Assembly (NCBI RefSeq): GCF_000717055.1
Contig: NZ_JNXI01000025.1
Span: 1-64,000, forward strand
Source: Streptomyces iakyrus
GTDB taxonomy: Bacteria > Actinomycetota > Actinomycetes > Streptomycetales > Streptomycetaceae
DNA length: 64,000 bases
Direction: 5' to 3'
Shown here: piece after piece, positions 8,595 to 16,702 of the stretch
How the letters are laid out: each line of letters starts with the position of its first letter
How positions within the stretch are numbered: the first letter of the stretch is position 1
The notes under the pieces: generated by a model
Told to the model about the DNA's origin: nothing
Database searches by the model: none
The model's input: only the letters and a program-made list of their open reading frames with translations
Program-made: the position numbers and the translations under genes

Positions 8595-9521
8595 ATGGAC
8601 ACCGACACCGACACCGACACCGAAGGCAACGCCCCTACAGATAAGGGCCGTTGGTACGTCAGCCGTGACCTCGACGACTTCCTGACCCGCGCGGGCGCCT
8701 TCCTCCGGTCCCGGCCGGCGCTGCACACCGTGCCGTTGACGGTCACGGAGAACCTGCGGACGCGCGGCCGGAGCGTGTACGGGGAGGGACCACCGGAGTT
8801 CGGCGTGCTGGAACGGGGCGGAGAGGTCCGGGCGGCCTTCTTCCGAACCCCGCCCCACTGGCTGAACGTCACGGCCCTCACCCCCGGGGAAGCCGACGCC
8901 CTCGCCGCGCGACTGGCCGCCCTCGGCCGGAACCTGCCCGGGGTGAACGCGGAGTGCGGCACCGCGGGCGCCTTCACGGAGGCCTGGCAGCGGCACACGG
9001 GCGCGACGGCGGCCCTCCGCCAGCACCAGCGGCTCTACCGGCTCGGCACCCTGACCGTGCCCGGACCCGTGCCGCCCGGCCGCCCCCGGGTCGCCGTCGA
9101 GTCCGACCGTGAGCGACTTGGGCGCTGGCACGACGAGTTCAGTGAGGCCGTCGGCCTGGGTACCGTCCGCGACTCCGCCGAGTGGGCGGACGCCCGTATC
9201 GACAGCGGCGGCATCACCTTCTGGGAGACCCCCGACGGCACTCCCGTCGCCATGGCCGGCACGAGCCCCCGGGTCGCCGGCCAGGTCCGCGTCACCACGG
9301 TCTACACCCCGCCCCACTTCCGCGGGCGTGGCTATGCGGGCGCGGCGACGGCCGAGGTCAGCCGTGCCGCACTGGCCGCCGGGGCGGACGAGGTCCTCCT
9401 CTTCACGGACCTGGCCAACCCGACCAGCAACGGCCTCTACCAGCGCATCGGGTACCGGCCGGTGGCGGACTTCGAGGTGTACGACTTCATGCAGGGGGAG
9501 GGGGGACGTGACGCTGAATGA
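8595..9521 (+). CDS. GNAT acetyltransferase with N-terminal extension
   Basis: The protein has 308 residues. The acetyltransferase core occupies the last 110 or so: TVYTPPHFRGRGYAGAAT holds the acetyl-CoA loop, followed by TNPTSNGLYQRIGYRP. The preceding region is an FR47-like N-terminal half. The start region contains four tandem copies of GACACC (8598-8621) that encode Asp-Thr repeats, so its length may vary between strains. Its stop overlaps the start of the DUF5958-type gene. The substrate is unknown. Confidence 0.8.
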   Translation: MDTDTDTDTEGNAPTDKGRWYVSRDLDDFLTRAGAFLRSRPALHTVPLTVTENLRTRGRSVYGEGPPEFGVLERGGEVRAAFFRTPPHWLNVTALTPGEADALAARLAALGRNLPGVNAECGTAGAFTEAWQRHTGATAALRQHQRLYRLGTLTVPGPVPPGRPRVAVESDRERLGRWHDEFSEAVGLGTVRDSAEWADARIDSGGITFWETPDGTPVAMAGTSPRVAGQVRVTTVYTPPHFRGRGYAGAATAEVSRAALAAGADEVLLFTDLANPTSNGLYQRIGYRPVADFEVYDFMQGEGGRDAE

Positions 9522-10275
9522 GCGCGCTGTGCTGCTCAACGAGCTGGCCCAGGGCCTGCGCCCGCAGCCCCTGGGGCTCGCATGGTTCGAGGGCCTGGCC
9601 GAGGACGAGCAGAGCGAGGCGCTGATGCTGCTCCGCGAGTTCTGCGTCCAGGCCCGTGCCACCGCTGAAGACGCCGCGGAAGCGATCCGGGGCTCGGGCC
9701 TCCGGCCGACCCACACCCCGTCGGTGCTGATCCTGGCCGGGCGTATCGACCAGCAGCTGGGAAAGGTCGCCGCCTTGCGGCCGCGGCATGAGCGGATCAA
9801 GGCGTTCCGTCTGCTGGTCCACATCCTGGGCCTGGCGGACGCGCGGCGCCGGGAGCAGTACTGCGCCGACGGGTGCGGTCACGACTGGCATCGGCTGGGC
9901 GGAGACGCCGGCGGAGGTGCCCTTCAGGCAGCCGCCCGGGGCACCACCCGGATGTTGAACGTGTGGGAGCCCAGGCCGTTCGCGATGCCCATGAAGAGCA
10001 GGGCGAAGTGCTCCTGGCCGCGGGCCGTGGTGATGCCGCCGATGTCCAGCTGGGACGAGGCGGGCCAGCCGAGGTCGGTGAGCAGGCGGCCGGTGGTCCG
10101 TTTGGCCTCGGGATCGTCGCCGGAGAGGAAGACGGTGGTCGGGCCGGCCAGGCCGTCGGGCGCGGTCATCGCCGTCGAGTCCATGGTGCACAGGGTCTTG
10201 ACGACAGGGGTCTGCGGGAAGGCCCGCTGGATCTGTTCGGCCAGGCTGCTGTTGAGGTGCGACAGCTCTGTGTAG
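9508..10275 (+). CDS. DUF5958-like protein with apparent loss of stop codon
   Basis: A GTG at 9508 behind GGGGGAGGGGGG opens a frame whose first 135 residues look like a compact actinobacterial family I recall as DUF5958: LNERAVLLNELAQGL, AWFEGLAEDEQSE, and a Cys/His-rich end CADGCGHDWH near residues 121-130. Relatives end shortly after that motif. Here no in-frame stop occurs until 10273-10275, so the frame runs about 350 bp antisense through the convergent reductase gene. The normal stop was probably lost by mutation or indel around 9900-9925. The gene starts within the upstream GNAT gene (14-bp overlap), so it is probably translationally coupled. Function unknown. Confidence 0.6.
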   Translation: MTLNERAVLLNELAQGLRPQPLGLAWFEGLAEDEQSEALMLLREFCVQARATAEDAAEAIRGSGLRPTHTPSVLILAGRIDQQLGKVAALRPRHERIKAFRLLVHILGLADARRREQYCADGCGHDWHRLGGDAGGGALQAAARGTTRMLNVWEPRPFAMPMKSRAKCSWPRAVVMPPMSSWDEAGQPRSVSRRPVVRLASGSSPERKTVVGPARPSGAVIAVESMVHRVLTTGVCGKARWICSARLLLRCDSSV

Positions 10276-10550
10276 TCGTCGGAGAGACCGACCCCGACGT
10301 CGATCAGCAGCGTGCCGGCCAGTGCCGGTGCCCCGAGGGAGCGGAGCAGGTCCAGGGAGACGGTCCCCGGGGTCGCGTTGACCAGTACCTCCGCATGGGC
10401 CGCCGTCTCGTCCAGGCCTGCCACGGGCAGCCCCAGGTCCGTTCGTTCTCCGGGCTTGCGCGAACCGAGGAGGACGTCGTGTCCTGCCGCGCGCCAGCCG
10501 TGGGCCAGGGCGCGGGCGACGTTACCGGTGCCGAGAAGTCCTATACGCAT
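9924..10550 (-). CDS. NADPH-dependent F420 reductase-like / NAD(P)-binding oxidoreductase
   Basis: The 208-residue protein opens with the dinucleotide fold MRIGLLGTGNVARALAHG and continues with LLGSRKPGE, a pattern shared with F420H2:NADP+ oxidoreductases (Fno-like) and the related YadR/ProC_N family. A short C-terminal segment FALLFMGIANGLGSHTFN may form the dimer or substrate surface. It could move reducing equivalents between NADPH and F420, which would suit the F420-rich neighbourhood, but some family members have other substrates. Its 3' half is overlapped antisense by the extended DUF5958-type frame. Confidence 0.75.
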   Translation of the reverse strand: MRIGLLGTGNVARALAHGWRAAGHDVLLGSRKPGERTDLGLPVAGLDETAAHAEVLVNATPGTVSLDLLRSLGAPALAGTLLIDVGVGLSDDYTELSHLNSSLAEQIQRAFPQTPVVKTLCTMDSTAMTAPDGLAGPTTVFLSGDDPEAKRTTGRLLTDLGWPASSQLDIGGITTARGQEHFALLFMGIANGLGSHTFNIRVVPRAAA

Positions 10551-10663
10551 GGTTCGACGCTAACCGGCACCGCGGTCCCGAGAATCGGACCGCGGGACCA
10601 ACCCGCCGGAACCAACGGCCTAGGCCTCAAGTCCTCGTCGAACGCCGCCCGTTGGCGGATGCC

Positions 10664-11338
10664 TCACGGCCACAGCAGCTCCCGCGACCACGCCTCGCCC
10701 CGCTCACCCTCCCGCCGGTAGCGGAGCCGGACGTGCCGCCGTCGCGCGTCGCCCTGGAAGAACTCCACCTCATCGGCCCGCAGCCGGTACAGCGTCCAGG
10801 ACGGCACCGGCGCCTCCGGTTCCCGAGACGCCCGTTCCCACGCCGACTCCGAGGCCCGGGTCAGGTCGTCCAGCGAGGGGAGGACCTCGCTCTGCCGCCC
10901 GGTCAGCGCCGCCGCCAGCGCCCCGGTCGAGCGGGCGTGCAGGTCGCCCTGGGCGTCCTCGGAGGGGGCCGCCGTCACGGGGCCGCGCACCCGCACCTGG
11001 CGGCCCAGCACCGGCCAGTAGAAGCCGAGCGCGGCGTACGGGCGTCCGGCGAGGTGCCGGCCCTTGCGGCTCCCGGCGTGGGACGCGAAGGACCAGCCGT
11101 CGGCGTCCGCGCCGTGCAGCATCACGATCCGTACGTCGGGCAGGCCCGACTCGTCCGAGGTCGCCAGCGACATGGTGTGCGGTTCCGTCTGGCCGGCCGC
11201 CACCGCCGCCGCGAACCACTCGGTGAACAGGGGCAGGGGAGCGGCCGGGGCAGCGGCGGGCTCGAAGGCGGGCAGGTCCGTGACCTCCGGGTCCCAGACC
11301 CGGAGTGACCTCAGCAGCTCGTGAAGATCGGTTGCCAT
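10664..11338 (-). CDS. Pyridoxamine 5'-phosphate oxidase family (PdxH-like)
   Basis: The 224-residue protein has the split-barrel FMN-binding fold: MSLATSDESGLPDVRIVML, then GWSFASHAGSRKGRHL, then YWPVLGRQVRVRG. It also has the C-terminal PNPOx dimerisation tail (WTLYRLRADEVEFFQGD...RHVRLRYRR...WSRELLWP) that distinguishes true PdxH-type enzymes from shorter relatives. It should oxidise pyridoxamine- or pyridoxine-5'-phosphate to PLP. Whether it is the sole PdxH or a paralogue (PhzG-like) cannot be told. It is a single gene. Confidence 0.8.
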   Translation of the reverse strand: MATDLHELLRSLRVWDPEVTDLPAFEPAAAPAAPLPLFTEWFAAAVAAGQTEPHTMSLATSDESGLPDVRIVMLHGADADGWSFASHAGSRKGRHLAGRPYAALGFYWPVLGRQVRVRGPVTAAPSEDAQGDLHARSTGALAAALTGRQSEVLPSLDDLTRASESAWERASREPEAPVPSWTLYRLRADEVEFFQGDARRRHVRLRYRREGERGEAWSRELLWP

Positions 11339-11578
11339 GCATCGATTGTCACCGGTTGCGGCGACCCCGGGGGTATGCGCGTGTCACGCCTGCCCGGGTA
11401 TGGCTCTGTTCACGATTTTCGACAGCGGTTGTTCACCATCTCGGGAGGCATCCGGATGGGCCCTGGGGCCGATGTTTACGAGAACGGGAGTCACCTCCTG
11501 AGCCCGCCTGCCAGCCGGGCCGAGGTGAGCGTCGGCCGGCCTCACGTCCGACGTCATCGCGCCCCGTAGGGTGGTCTG

Positions 11579-11989
11579 ATGTTCGATCGTTTGGAGATCA
11601 GGGTGTTGCCGCCGGGACCCCGGTTCGCTGCCCAGTTGCGGCTCTGGGTCAACGGCGAGGACGTGGTCAAGGCGGTGGTCGGCGAGGGCGGCCGCGGACC
11701 GTACGCGGCTGATGCGCTGCCGGCCGGCACTCCCAGCCCTCTCCGGGCGACCAGCGACGCGCGCCGCCTGGAGCTGGGGGAACCGGACTGCACCGGCGGC
11801 TGCTGCGGCTTCCTGACTGTGGTTGTGCAGCGGTTCGGGGAGATCGTGCAGTGGTCGGACTGGGAGGTTCCGTTGGAGACGGGGATGACAGCGCCCTACC
11901 CGCCGCCGGAGCTCCACTTCGATGCGCGTCAGTACAACGCCGAAGTGGCCCGCGTCGAGGCGGGCCGTTGGTGGCAGGGGCACCCGTAG
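11579..11989 (+). CDS. Conserved hypothetical protein with Cys-rich ECTGGCC-like core
   Basis: This 136-residue soluble protein is of no recognised function. The central EPDCTGGCCGFLTVVVQR segment, with three cysteines in six residues, and the aromatic C-terminal FDARQYNAEVARVEAG...WW look conserved and occur in similarly sized Streptomyces hypotheticals I have seen. The start codon follows GTAGGGTGGTCTG. The gene marks the left side of the variable island and has slightly lower GC than its left neighbours. Confidence 0.6.
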   Translation: MFDRLEIRVLPPGPRFAAQLRLWVNGEDVVKAVVGEGGRGPYAADALPAGTPSPLRATSDARRLELGEPDCTGGCCGFLTVVVQRFGEIVQWSDWEVPLETGMTAPYPPPELHFDARQYNAEVARVEAGRWWQGHP

Positions 11990-12167
11990 CTCAGCCCGGC
12001 GCGACCCGTCCGGCTGGGGGCTCACCGGCCTCGCGTCCTTGATCAACGGGGACCGCGCCAGCAGGCCCAAGTGCTGTCGAAACTCGTGAGCATTCCGGTC
12101 AGGCTGCTAGCGCCAACCGCCTCCCAAACCGATGTACAAGCGCTGTCCCTTCTCGTGAACAAAGCCA

Positions 12168-12197
12168 TGAGGGGTGGACGCCAGTGCCCACCCCTCA
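12168..12197. terminator. Hairpin downstream of the radical SAM gene
   Basis: TGAGGGGTGG and CCACCCCTCA form a perfect 10-bp stem with a 10-nt loop. It lies about 85 bp past the stop of the leftward radical SAM gene. It has no U-tract, as is usual in Streptomyces. The rest of 11990-12281 shows no convincing gene. Confidence 0.5.
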
Positions 12198-12281
12198 CAT
12201 GTGTGACACGCCCGCCCTCTCGCCACGAGGGCTGCGGTGCAGAGGACGGCCGGGCATCTGTGGGACGGGCCCGGCGGGTAG

Positions 12282-13361
12282 TCAACCGGGTTGTGGGTCG
12301 CCGGTTGTCGCCGGCGTGGCGTGCAGATGGCTCAGCCGTGCCGCTTCGTCGTCGCGGAAGGCCGTTACCTCGCGGCAGCGCTGGCTCATCACGAACTCGC
12401 CGAGCGGCACGCACAGGTCCATGCGCTGGATGCACACGCCGACCATGAACGGGCCGTCCACGGCGCGGTACAGCCGGACCCCGTAGTACCCCTCCTGGCA
12501 GTCGTCGGGGTTGTTGAAGCGGCAGTCGGTGCACGTCTCGGGTAGGCGCACGGGCCGGATGCTCTTCGCGTACAGCGTGCGTCCGTCGGGCAGGCGGTAA
12601 CGCACCCGCTGGTCCGATGCCCCGGCCGTGATGATGCGGCGGACCGGCACGGCGCCCAGGTGGTCGACGACATCCTGCATGGCAGCCAGGGAGGCGCCTC
12701 CGTCTTCCAGCGATACGAGCATCCGGACCACGACGGATCGGCCGTGCTGCTCGATGGTGCGGAGTACGCGGTCGACGTGGCCACGGTCGGGGATCACGAT
12801 GTTGGCCGAGACCTTGATGCCGTGGGCGGTCGCGGTCTCGATCGTCGCGTCGAGGGCGGCCAGCTTGCGCTCGGCGAGCTTCGGCGAGGCGAGACGTGGG
12901 GCTTGGACGGCAGTGAGTTCCGCCGGTGTGGTGCCGAATACGGACAGGTTGATGCGGTCGAGGCCAGCGGCCGCGGCGGCGGGCAGGACCGCGGCGCCGT
13001 TCTCTCCGTTCGAAGTGAGCCCGACGGTGAGGCCGAGGCGCCGGGCGATGGTGATCAGGCCGGGCAAGTCGGGGTGCAGCGTCGGCTCACCGCCGGTGAA
13101 GTGGACTTCGTTCGTCGGGAGGCTGCCGCGCACGGTGGCGAGGGCCAGGGCGAAGTCCGTGTCCGCGGCGATCCGGTCGGGCAGGAAGTCCGCGCCGTTG
13201 GTGCGGAGGTAGATGGACACGCGTCCGGTGCTACCCGGTGCGGCAACCGGTGTTCCTTCGTTGTGGCAGAACGAGCAGGCCAGGCCGCATGCGTCGATGA
13301 TCTTCACGCGTACGGTGCGGTCGGGTTTCACTTCCACCGGCACGTCGTTCAGGTCGTGCAT
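12282..13361 (-). CDS. Radical SAM protein, MoaA-like with C-terminal cysteine cluster
   Basis: The 359-residue protein starts at ATG 13361 behind AAGGGGGG. CGLACSFC at residues 25-32 is the radical SAM CX3CX2C motif, followed by FTGGEPTLHPDL (SAM-binding GGE) near 90. The C-terminal part holds further cysteines (CTDC, then DDC, then GVC, near 288-320) that could bind an auxiliary Fe-S cluster as in MoaA/SPASM proteins. The substrate is unknown. The gene is 62 bp downstream of a CYTH-domain gene on the same strand. That pairing points to a nucleotide or triphosphate-containing substrate, but this is inference. It is not a viperin: the viperin CNxxCxFC context is absent. Confidence 0.8.
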   Translation of the reverse strand: MHDLNDVPVEVKPDRTVRVKIIDACGLACSFCHNEGTPVAAPGSTGRVSIYLRTNGADFLPDRIAADTDFALALATVRGSLPTNEVHFTGGEPTLHPDLPGLITIARRLGLTVGLTSNGENGAAVLPAAAAAGLDRINLSVFGTTPAELTAVQAPRLASPKLAERKLAALDATIETATAHGIKVSANIVIPDRGHVDRVLRTIEQHGRSVVVRMLVSLEDGGASLAAMQDVVDHLGAVPVRRIITAGASDQRVRYRLPDGRTLYAKSIRPVRLPETCTDCRFNNPDDCQEGYYGVRLYRAVDGPFMVGVCIQRMDLCVPLGEFVMSQRCREVTAFRDDEAARLSHLHATPATTGDPQPG

Positions 13362-13423
13362 GGTGCCCCCCTTCTCCGGGCCGGTCGGGGCGCGGTGCCC
13401 CGGCCGGTGTCGCAGGCGCCGGC

Positions 13424-13963
13424 CTACTCGAAGCGCAGGTCGGCCATGGAGTCCAGGTCGATTCCGTACAGGCTGTAGACCTTGGTGGTGTTGATCGAAG
13501 TGAGCCGGCCGTGGCCGATGCCCAGCGTGGTGGCGGCCGTCCACACCTGGGCTTCGTCGTCGGCCTCGATCTCCAAATACGGCGGGATGCGGGGCCATTC
13601 GTCGACCTCCAGGCGGACGGCGCCGAGGGTGTACGAGGTGCGCCGGTTCTCCTGGTAGCTGCGCGGCGTCAGGCCGGTGAGCCGCAGCAGTGCGGCGGCT
13701 TCCTCGAAGCTGTCGACGGTGACCTCGGTCTCGTGGGTCCCGTCGACGGCGTCCGTGGTGATCTGCTTGACGCAGAGGGTGGTGTCGGTTCCGGTGTCGC
13801 GGAGCCGCACCCAGCGGCCGGGGACGGCCGGGATGGTGTCGTACACGTATCGCCGCATGAGGCGCGTGCCGGTCGTGCAGGTGCCGCCGGCCTCGGTGAT
13901 GAGCTGCGCGATCTTCGCCGGGTCGACGTCGAGGGCTTTCGCTTCGTACTCAATGCCTGCCAT
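13424..13963 (-). CDS. CYTH-domain protein (class IV adenylate cyclase/triphosphatase-like)
   Basis: The 179-residue protein starts at ATG 13963 after GGAGACCTC. Its N-terminus has the EYEAK form of the ExExK metal/triphosphate motif, followed by RYVYDT, RWVRLRD and ETEVTVDSFEEAAALL. The C-terminal block LEVDEWPRIPPYLEIEAD completes the CyaB-like CYTH tunnel. Members either cyclise ATP to cAMP or hydrolyse triphosphates such as thiamine triphosphate, and sequence alone does not decide. It lies between two unknown coupled genes and the radical SAM gene on one strand, which suggests a single functional unit. Confidence 0.8.
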   Translation of the reverse strand: MAGIEYEAKALDVDPAKIAQLITEAGGTCTTGTRLMRRYVYDTIPAVPGRWVRLRDTGTDTTLCVKQITTDAVDGTHETEVTVDSFEEAAALLRLTGLTPRSYQENRRTSYTLGAVRLEVDEWPRIPPYLEIEADDEAQVWTAATTLGIGHGRLTSINTTKVYSLYGIDLDSMADLRFE

Positions 13964-14052
13964 GAGGTCTCCGATCGCTGGTCGCTGCTGGTGTCCAACG
14001 ACCGTGCAGCGTAAGGGGCCGGAGCCGGACAACGGCCCCCACGGGGCCTGGG

Positions 14053-14469
14053 CTACAGGCGGGTACCGACGGCGATCGTCTCGTTCTCTGCCAGCAGTAG
14101 GATCGCCCGAAGGATGATCGGCAAGCGGCGGTCATCGAGATCCCGCACGGCGGCGAGGGTAGTGATGCCGATGCCGAACATCGACAGGACCAGGCCGAGG
14201 AACGATAGCTGCTGCTCGTCCAGGCCGAGGCCGTACTGACGCCCCGACAACCCCTCGAAGCTCACCTTCGCGCCGCGTCTGGCGTCGACGATCAGGGCGC
14301 GCCGGACAGCCGGGAGCTCCAGGATGGTCCGCTCTTCGACCAGCGCCTGCACGGCCGCCTTGTCGCGTGGAGTCTTCGCCGTGCGGCGCAGCTGCGCGCC
14401 GAGCCGCTGGAACGCCTCCTCCGGGTCAGGAGGGTCGCGTACGGCGGTCTTCGCCTCGGTGATGGTCAT
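14053..14469 (-). CDS. Hypothetical protein coupled to upstream unknown gene
   Basis: The 138-residue protein has a charged N-terminal half (EEAFQRLGAQLRRTAKTPRDK) and a C-terminal hydrophobic stretch LSFLGLVLSMFGIGITTLAAV near residues 88-108 that could be a membrane helix. No known domain was recognised. Its ATG overlaps the preceding gene's stop by four bases (ATGA), so the two are probably co-translated. It belongs to the leftward island operon with the CYTH and radical SAM genes. Confidence 0.6.
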   Translation of the reverse strand: MTITEAKTAVRDPPDPEEAFQRLGAQLRRTAKTPRDKAAVQALVEERTILELPAVRRALIVDARRGAKVSFEGLSGRQYGLGLDEQQLSFLGLVLSMFGIGITTLAAVRDLDDRRLPIILRAILLLAENETIAVGTRL

Positions 14470-14963
14470 GCCGATGCCTCCGCCGGGCGTCGGTACCCGC
14501 CAGGGCCGAAGGCGGCGGCGAGTACGGCGCAGTCAGTGAGTTCGCCCGTTCCGTCCGGGCGCGTGAACCAGAAGCGGCCGCACGCAGGCCAGCCCGTCGG
14601 CGGGCAGTGCAGCGGCCAGCCAGCCGGCTGCACGGTCACGGCCCGCAGGTCGGCCAGATCCTCGACGGTATCGAGCGGCACGAGCCACCAGGTCGTGTCC
14701 GAAGCCGGATCGGCGACGACCGGCCTCTGGCGCTCGGAAGGGATCCGGTCGTGTGCCTGCATGCTCGCGATGAGCGGGGCCTCAGCTACCAGCTTCGAGG
14801 GCGACCGGCACGCCCGCCTGCGCCTGGTGCGCGCCCTTCCGGACGGGATCGGCGCCAGCGCCTCAAGGCTCCACGCCTCACGTACGAGATCGGGGTGCTC
14901 GGAGCAACCGGCAAGCCACGAGTCCCCCGCCAGGTACCGCTCGGTGTACTTCAGAAGGGCCAT
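14466..14963 (-). CDS. Hypothetical protein, first gene of the island operon
   Basis: The 165-residue protein starts at ATG 14963, where the frame becomes protein-like (MALLKYTERYLAGDSW). Features are an Arg-rich patch near residue 45 and a Trp/Pro/Cys-rich second half ending in RFWFTRPDGTGELTDCAVLAAAFGPGGYR. No family was recognised. It is the first gene after a cluster of GATTGC repeats that resemble the repeats in front of the XRE gene pair. It overlaps the next gene by ATGA. Confidence 0.55.
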   Translation of the reverse strand: MALLKYTERYLAGDSWLAGCSEHPDLVREAWSLEALAPIPSGRARTRRRRACRSPSKLVAEAPLIASMQAHDRIPSERQRPVVADPASDTTWWLVPLDTVEDLADLRAVTVQPAGWPLHCPPTGWPACGRFWFTRPDGTGELTDCAVLAAAFGPGGYRRPAEASA

Positions 14964-15003
14964 GACCGGGACGCTACGGAGGTCGATCGCACCTCCGCGC
15001 AGC

Positions 15004-15051
15004 GATTGCGCGCGATTGCACACACGGCTTGGAGGCTTGTTTCCTGATTGC
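15004..15051. promoter_or_regulatory. GATTGC repeat cluster upstream of the island operon
   Basis: GATTGC occurs at 15004-15009 and 15014-15019, exactly one helical turn apart and both within GCGATTGC, and again at 15046-15051 followed by TC. The cluster fills the gap between the XRE gene's stop and the next leftward gene. The same arrangement recurs upstream of the DUF6879-XRE pair (16703-16745), so it is a likely binding site for the adjacent XRE-DUF5753 regulator. Confidence 0.5.
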
Positions 15052-15900
15052 TCAAGTGAGGTCGAGAGAGGCCCTCGCGCGGCCGATCAGGCGCCGCGCC
15101 GGCGCCCCGTACTCGGCGGCCTCGGAGAGCCAGTCCCAGGCCCGCTCGTACAGCTGGACGTCATCGTCACCGGTGAGCCACAGTTCCTCGCTGATGGTCT
15201 CGACGATGACGAGGCGCCGGTCGTAGATCCAGAACGCGTGAGGGGCGGTGCGGCGCAGCTGGGTGCCGAAGGGCAGGATGCCGAGTTCGATGCGGCGCTG
15301 CCGGACGAGGTTGTACAGCCGGTCGAGTTGCTCGGCCATCACCTCGACCGGGCACGAGCGGTGGTACAGGGCGGCCTCGCAGACGAGGAAGCGGAACGTC
15401 TTCGCTGGGTTGTACAACGCTTCCTGACGGCGCATACGCGTCTCGACGGCCGCCTCGGTGGTGGGCTGGATCCCGCGGAACTCGGCGTTGCTGTCGAAGA
15501 TGACCCGCGCGTACTCGGGGGTCTGGAACAGGCCCGGTATGCGGGAGACCTCAAGCCCTCGGATCAGCGTCGTGTGCTCGGTCTGCCGGACGGCGATCTC
15601 CTGCCGACCGCGGTGGCCGCCCGCGAGCTGCCGCCGCCACGAGCGCTGCCGCTGCTTCATGTCCAAGCCGGCGAGCAGGCCGTGCAACTCAGGCTCGGCT
15701 TCCGGGCGGCCGACTGCGTTCGCCCAAGCGGTCAGATCGGCACGAGTCGGGGTCTGCTTGCCGTTCTGCAGGCGGGAGACCTTCGACGTCTGCCAGCCCA
15801 GCCTGCTGGCGATGTTCTTTCCGTCCAGGCCGGCCTCGGTGCGCAACTCTCGCAGCCGCGCGCCGAGGGCCTCCCGCGCGGTCTGAAAGTCGGTGGTCAC
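15052..15900 (-). CDS. XRE-family regulator with DUF5753 ligand domain
   Basis: The 282-residue protein has an N-terminal helix-turn-helix (LGARLRELRTEAGLDGKNIA, then LGWQTSKVSRLQNGKQTP, residues 12-50) and a DUF5753 domain from about 105 to the end, including IPGLFQTPEYAR and FLVCEAALYHR. This is the WhiJ-like regulator class abundant in Streptomyces, normally paired with small acidic DUF397 or DUF6879 proteins that modulate it. The GTG start overlaps the stop of the DUF6879 gene by four bases (GTGA), so partner and regulator are coupled. It probably binds the GATTGC repeats on both sides. Confidence 0.85.
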   Translation of the reverse strand: MTTDFQTAREALGARLRELRTEAGLDGKNIASRLGWQTSKVSRLQNGKQTPTRADLTAWANAVGRPEAEPELHGLLAGLDMKQRQRSWRRQLAGGHRGRQEIAVRQTEHTTLIRGLEVSRIPGLFQTPEYARVIFDSNAEFRGIQPTTEAAVETRMRRQEALYNPAKTFRFLVCEAALYHRSCPVEVMAEQLDRLYNLVRQRRIELGILPFGTQLRRTAPHAFWIYDRRLVIVETISEELWLTGDDDVQLYERAWDWLSEAAEYGAPARRLIGRARASLDLT

Positions 15901-16637
15901 ACAGTCGAAGCTACCCGCTTCGCAAACTCGGCCGTAGGTACCGCGTGATGCCAGGCGGCGTCCCGGGCCTGGCAGGCTGCGAGCACCTCGGCGGGGTCCT
16001 CAGTGACGTACACCCCGAGGGTGGTGTCGTCCTCGTCGAACGCGAACCGGGCCATGATCTTCGAGTCGAACAGCCAGAAGTCATGGTCCGGCAGCCGCAG
16101 GGCTTGGGCCTCGCTGCGCGGGAGGTGGCGGATGTCCTCCCCGGCGTCGACGTTGCTGGGCGCGCGAGCCAGCAGGAACTGCTGCCCCTGGGTCAGGGGC
16201 TCGTCGACCAGGCGCACCCGCTCGAACCGCTTTCCGTTCTCCACCTGGGCGCGGACGTTCTGCCGCCACGCGTTGGCCGGCTCGGCGGCGACGTCCTCGC
16301 CCGCGAGCCACTTCGGCCAGAGCGGAGCCTGGCGGTCGGAGGCGTAGCCCCGACGGGTCTCCAGCCGGAACGCGGTGTGCCGGAACTCGCGGAACAGGTG
16401 AGAGATCGAGGCGAACGGCTGGAGCTCGGGCGCAGCGCTGCGGGGCGCGTATCGGGTCAGGAGGCTGCGGGGGACGCGGACGAACGTCTCGGACGGCTTG
16501 ACGTCCCGTAGCTGTACGAGGTGCTGGGGGTCGGTTTCTCGGTCACCCTGCACGAGGATCTCGTCCGTGCCGTCGATCTCGTACAGGGTGGGGCAGTCAC
16601 CGTCATCGCTGGTGGTGCCGAGGAACCTGAGTGCCAT
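15897..16637 (-). CDS. Two-part partner protein: small XRE-associated module fused to DUF6879
   Basis: The 246-residue protein starts at ATG 16637. Residues 1-70 (MALRFLGTTSDDGDCPTLYE, then FVRVPRSLL) look like the separate small partner proteins usually encoded beside XRE-DUF5753 regulators. From about 75 it matches DUF6879 (SHLFREFRHTAFRLETRRGY, then WLAG, then RFERVRLVDEPLT, then DHDFWLFDSK). In most genomes I have seen these are separate genes, so this appears to be a fusion. Some DUF6879-type proteins have been proposed to be toxin- or effector-like partners; the role here is inferred. It overlaps the regulator gene by GTGA. Confidence 0.75.
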   Translation of the reverse strand: MALRFLGTTSDDGDCPTLYEIDGTDEILVQGDRETDPQHLVQLRDVKPSETFVRVPRSLLTRYAPRSAAPELQPFASISHLFREFRHTAFRLETRRGYASDRQAPLWPKWLAGEDVAAEPANAWRQNVRAQVENGKRFERVRLVDEPLTQGQQFLLARAPSNVDAGEDIRHLPRSEAQALRLPDHDFWLFDSKIMARFAFDEDDTTLGVYVTEDPAEVLAACQARDAAWHHAVPTAEFAKRVASTV

Positions 16638-16702
16638 GTCGCCTCCGAGCCCTGGTGGGTTGGATCCCCAGGATGCGGGGTCGTTGTGTGGCGGCGCTCC
16701 CG

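Noticed and set aside
12282..13361. Radical SAM gene considered as a prokaryotic viperin
   Set aside because: The cluster motif is CGLACSFC without the viperin CNxxC context, and the C-terminal cysteine cluster is MoaA/SPASM-like. No nucleotide kinase is adjacent.
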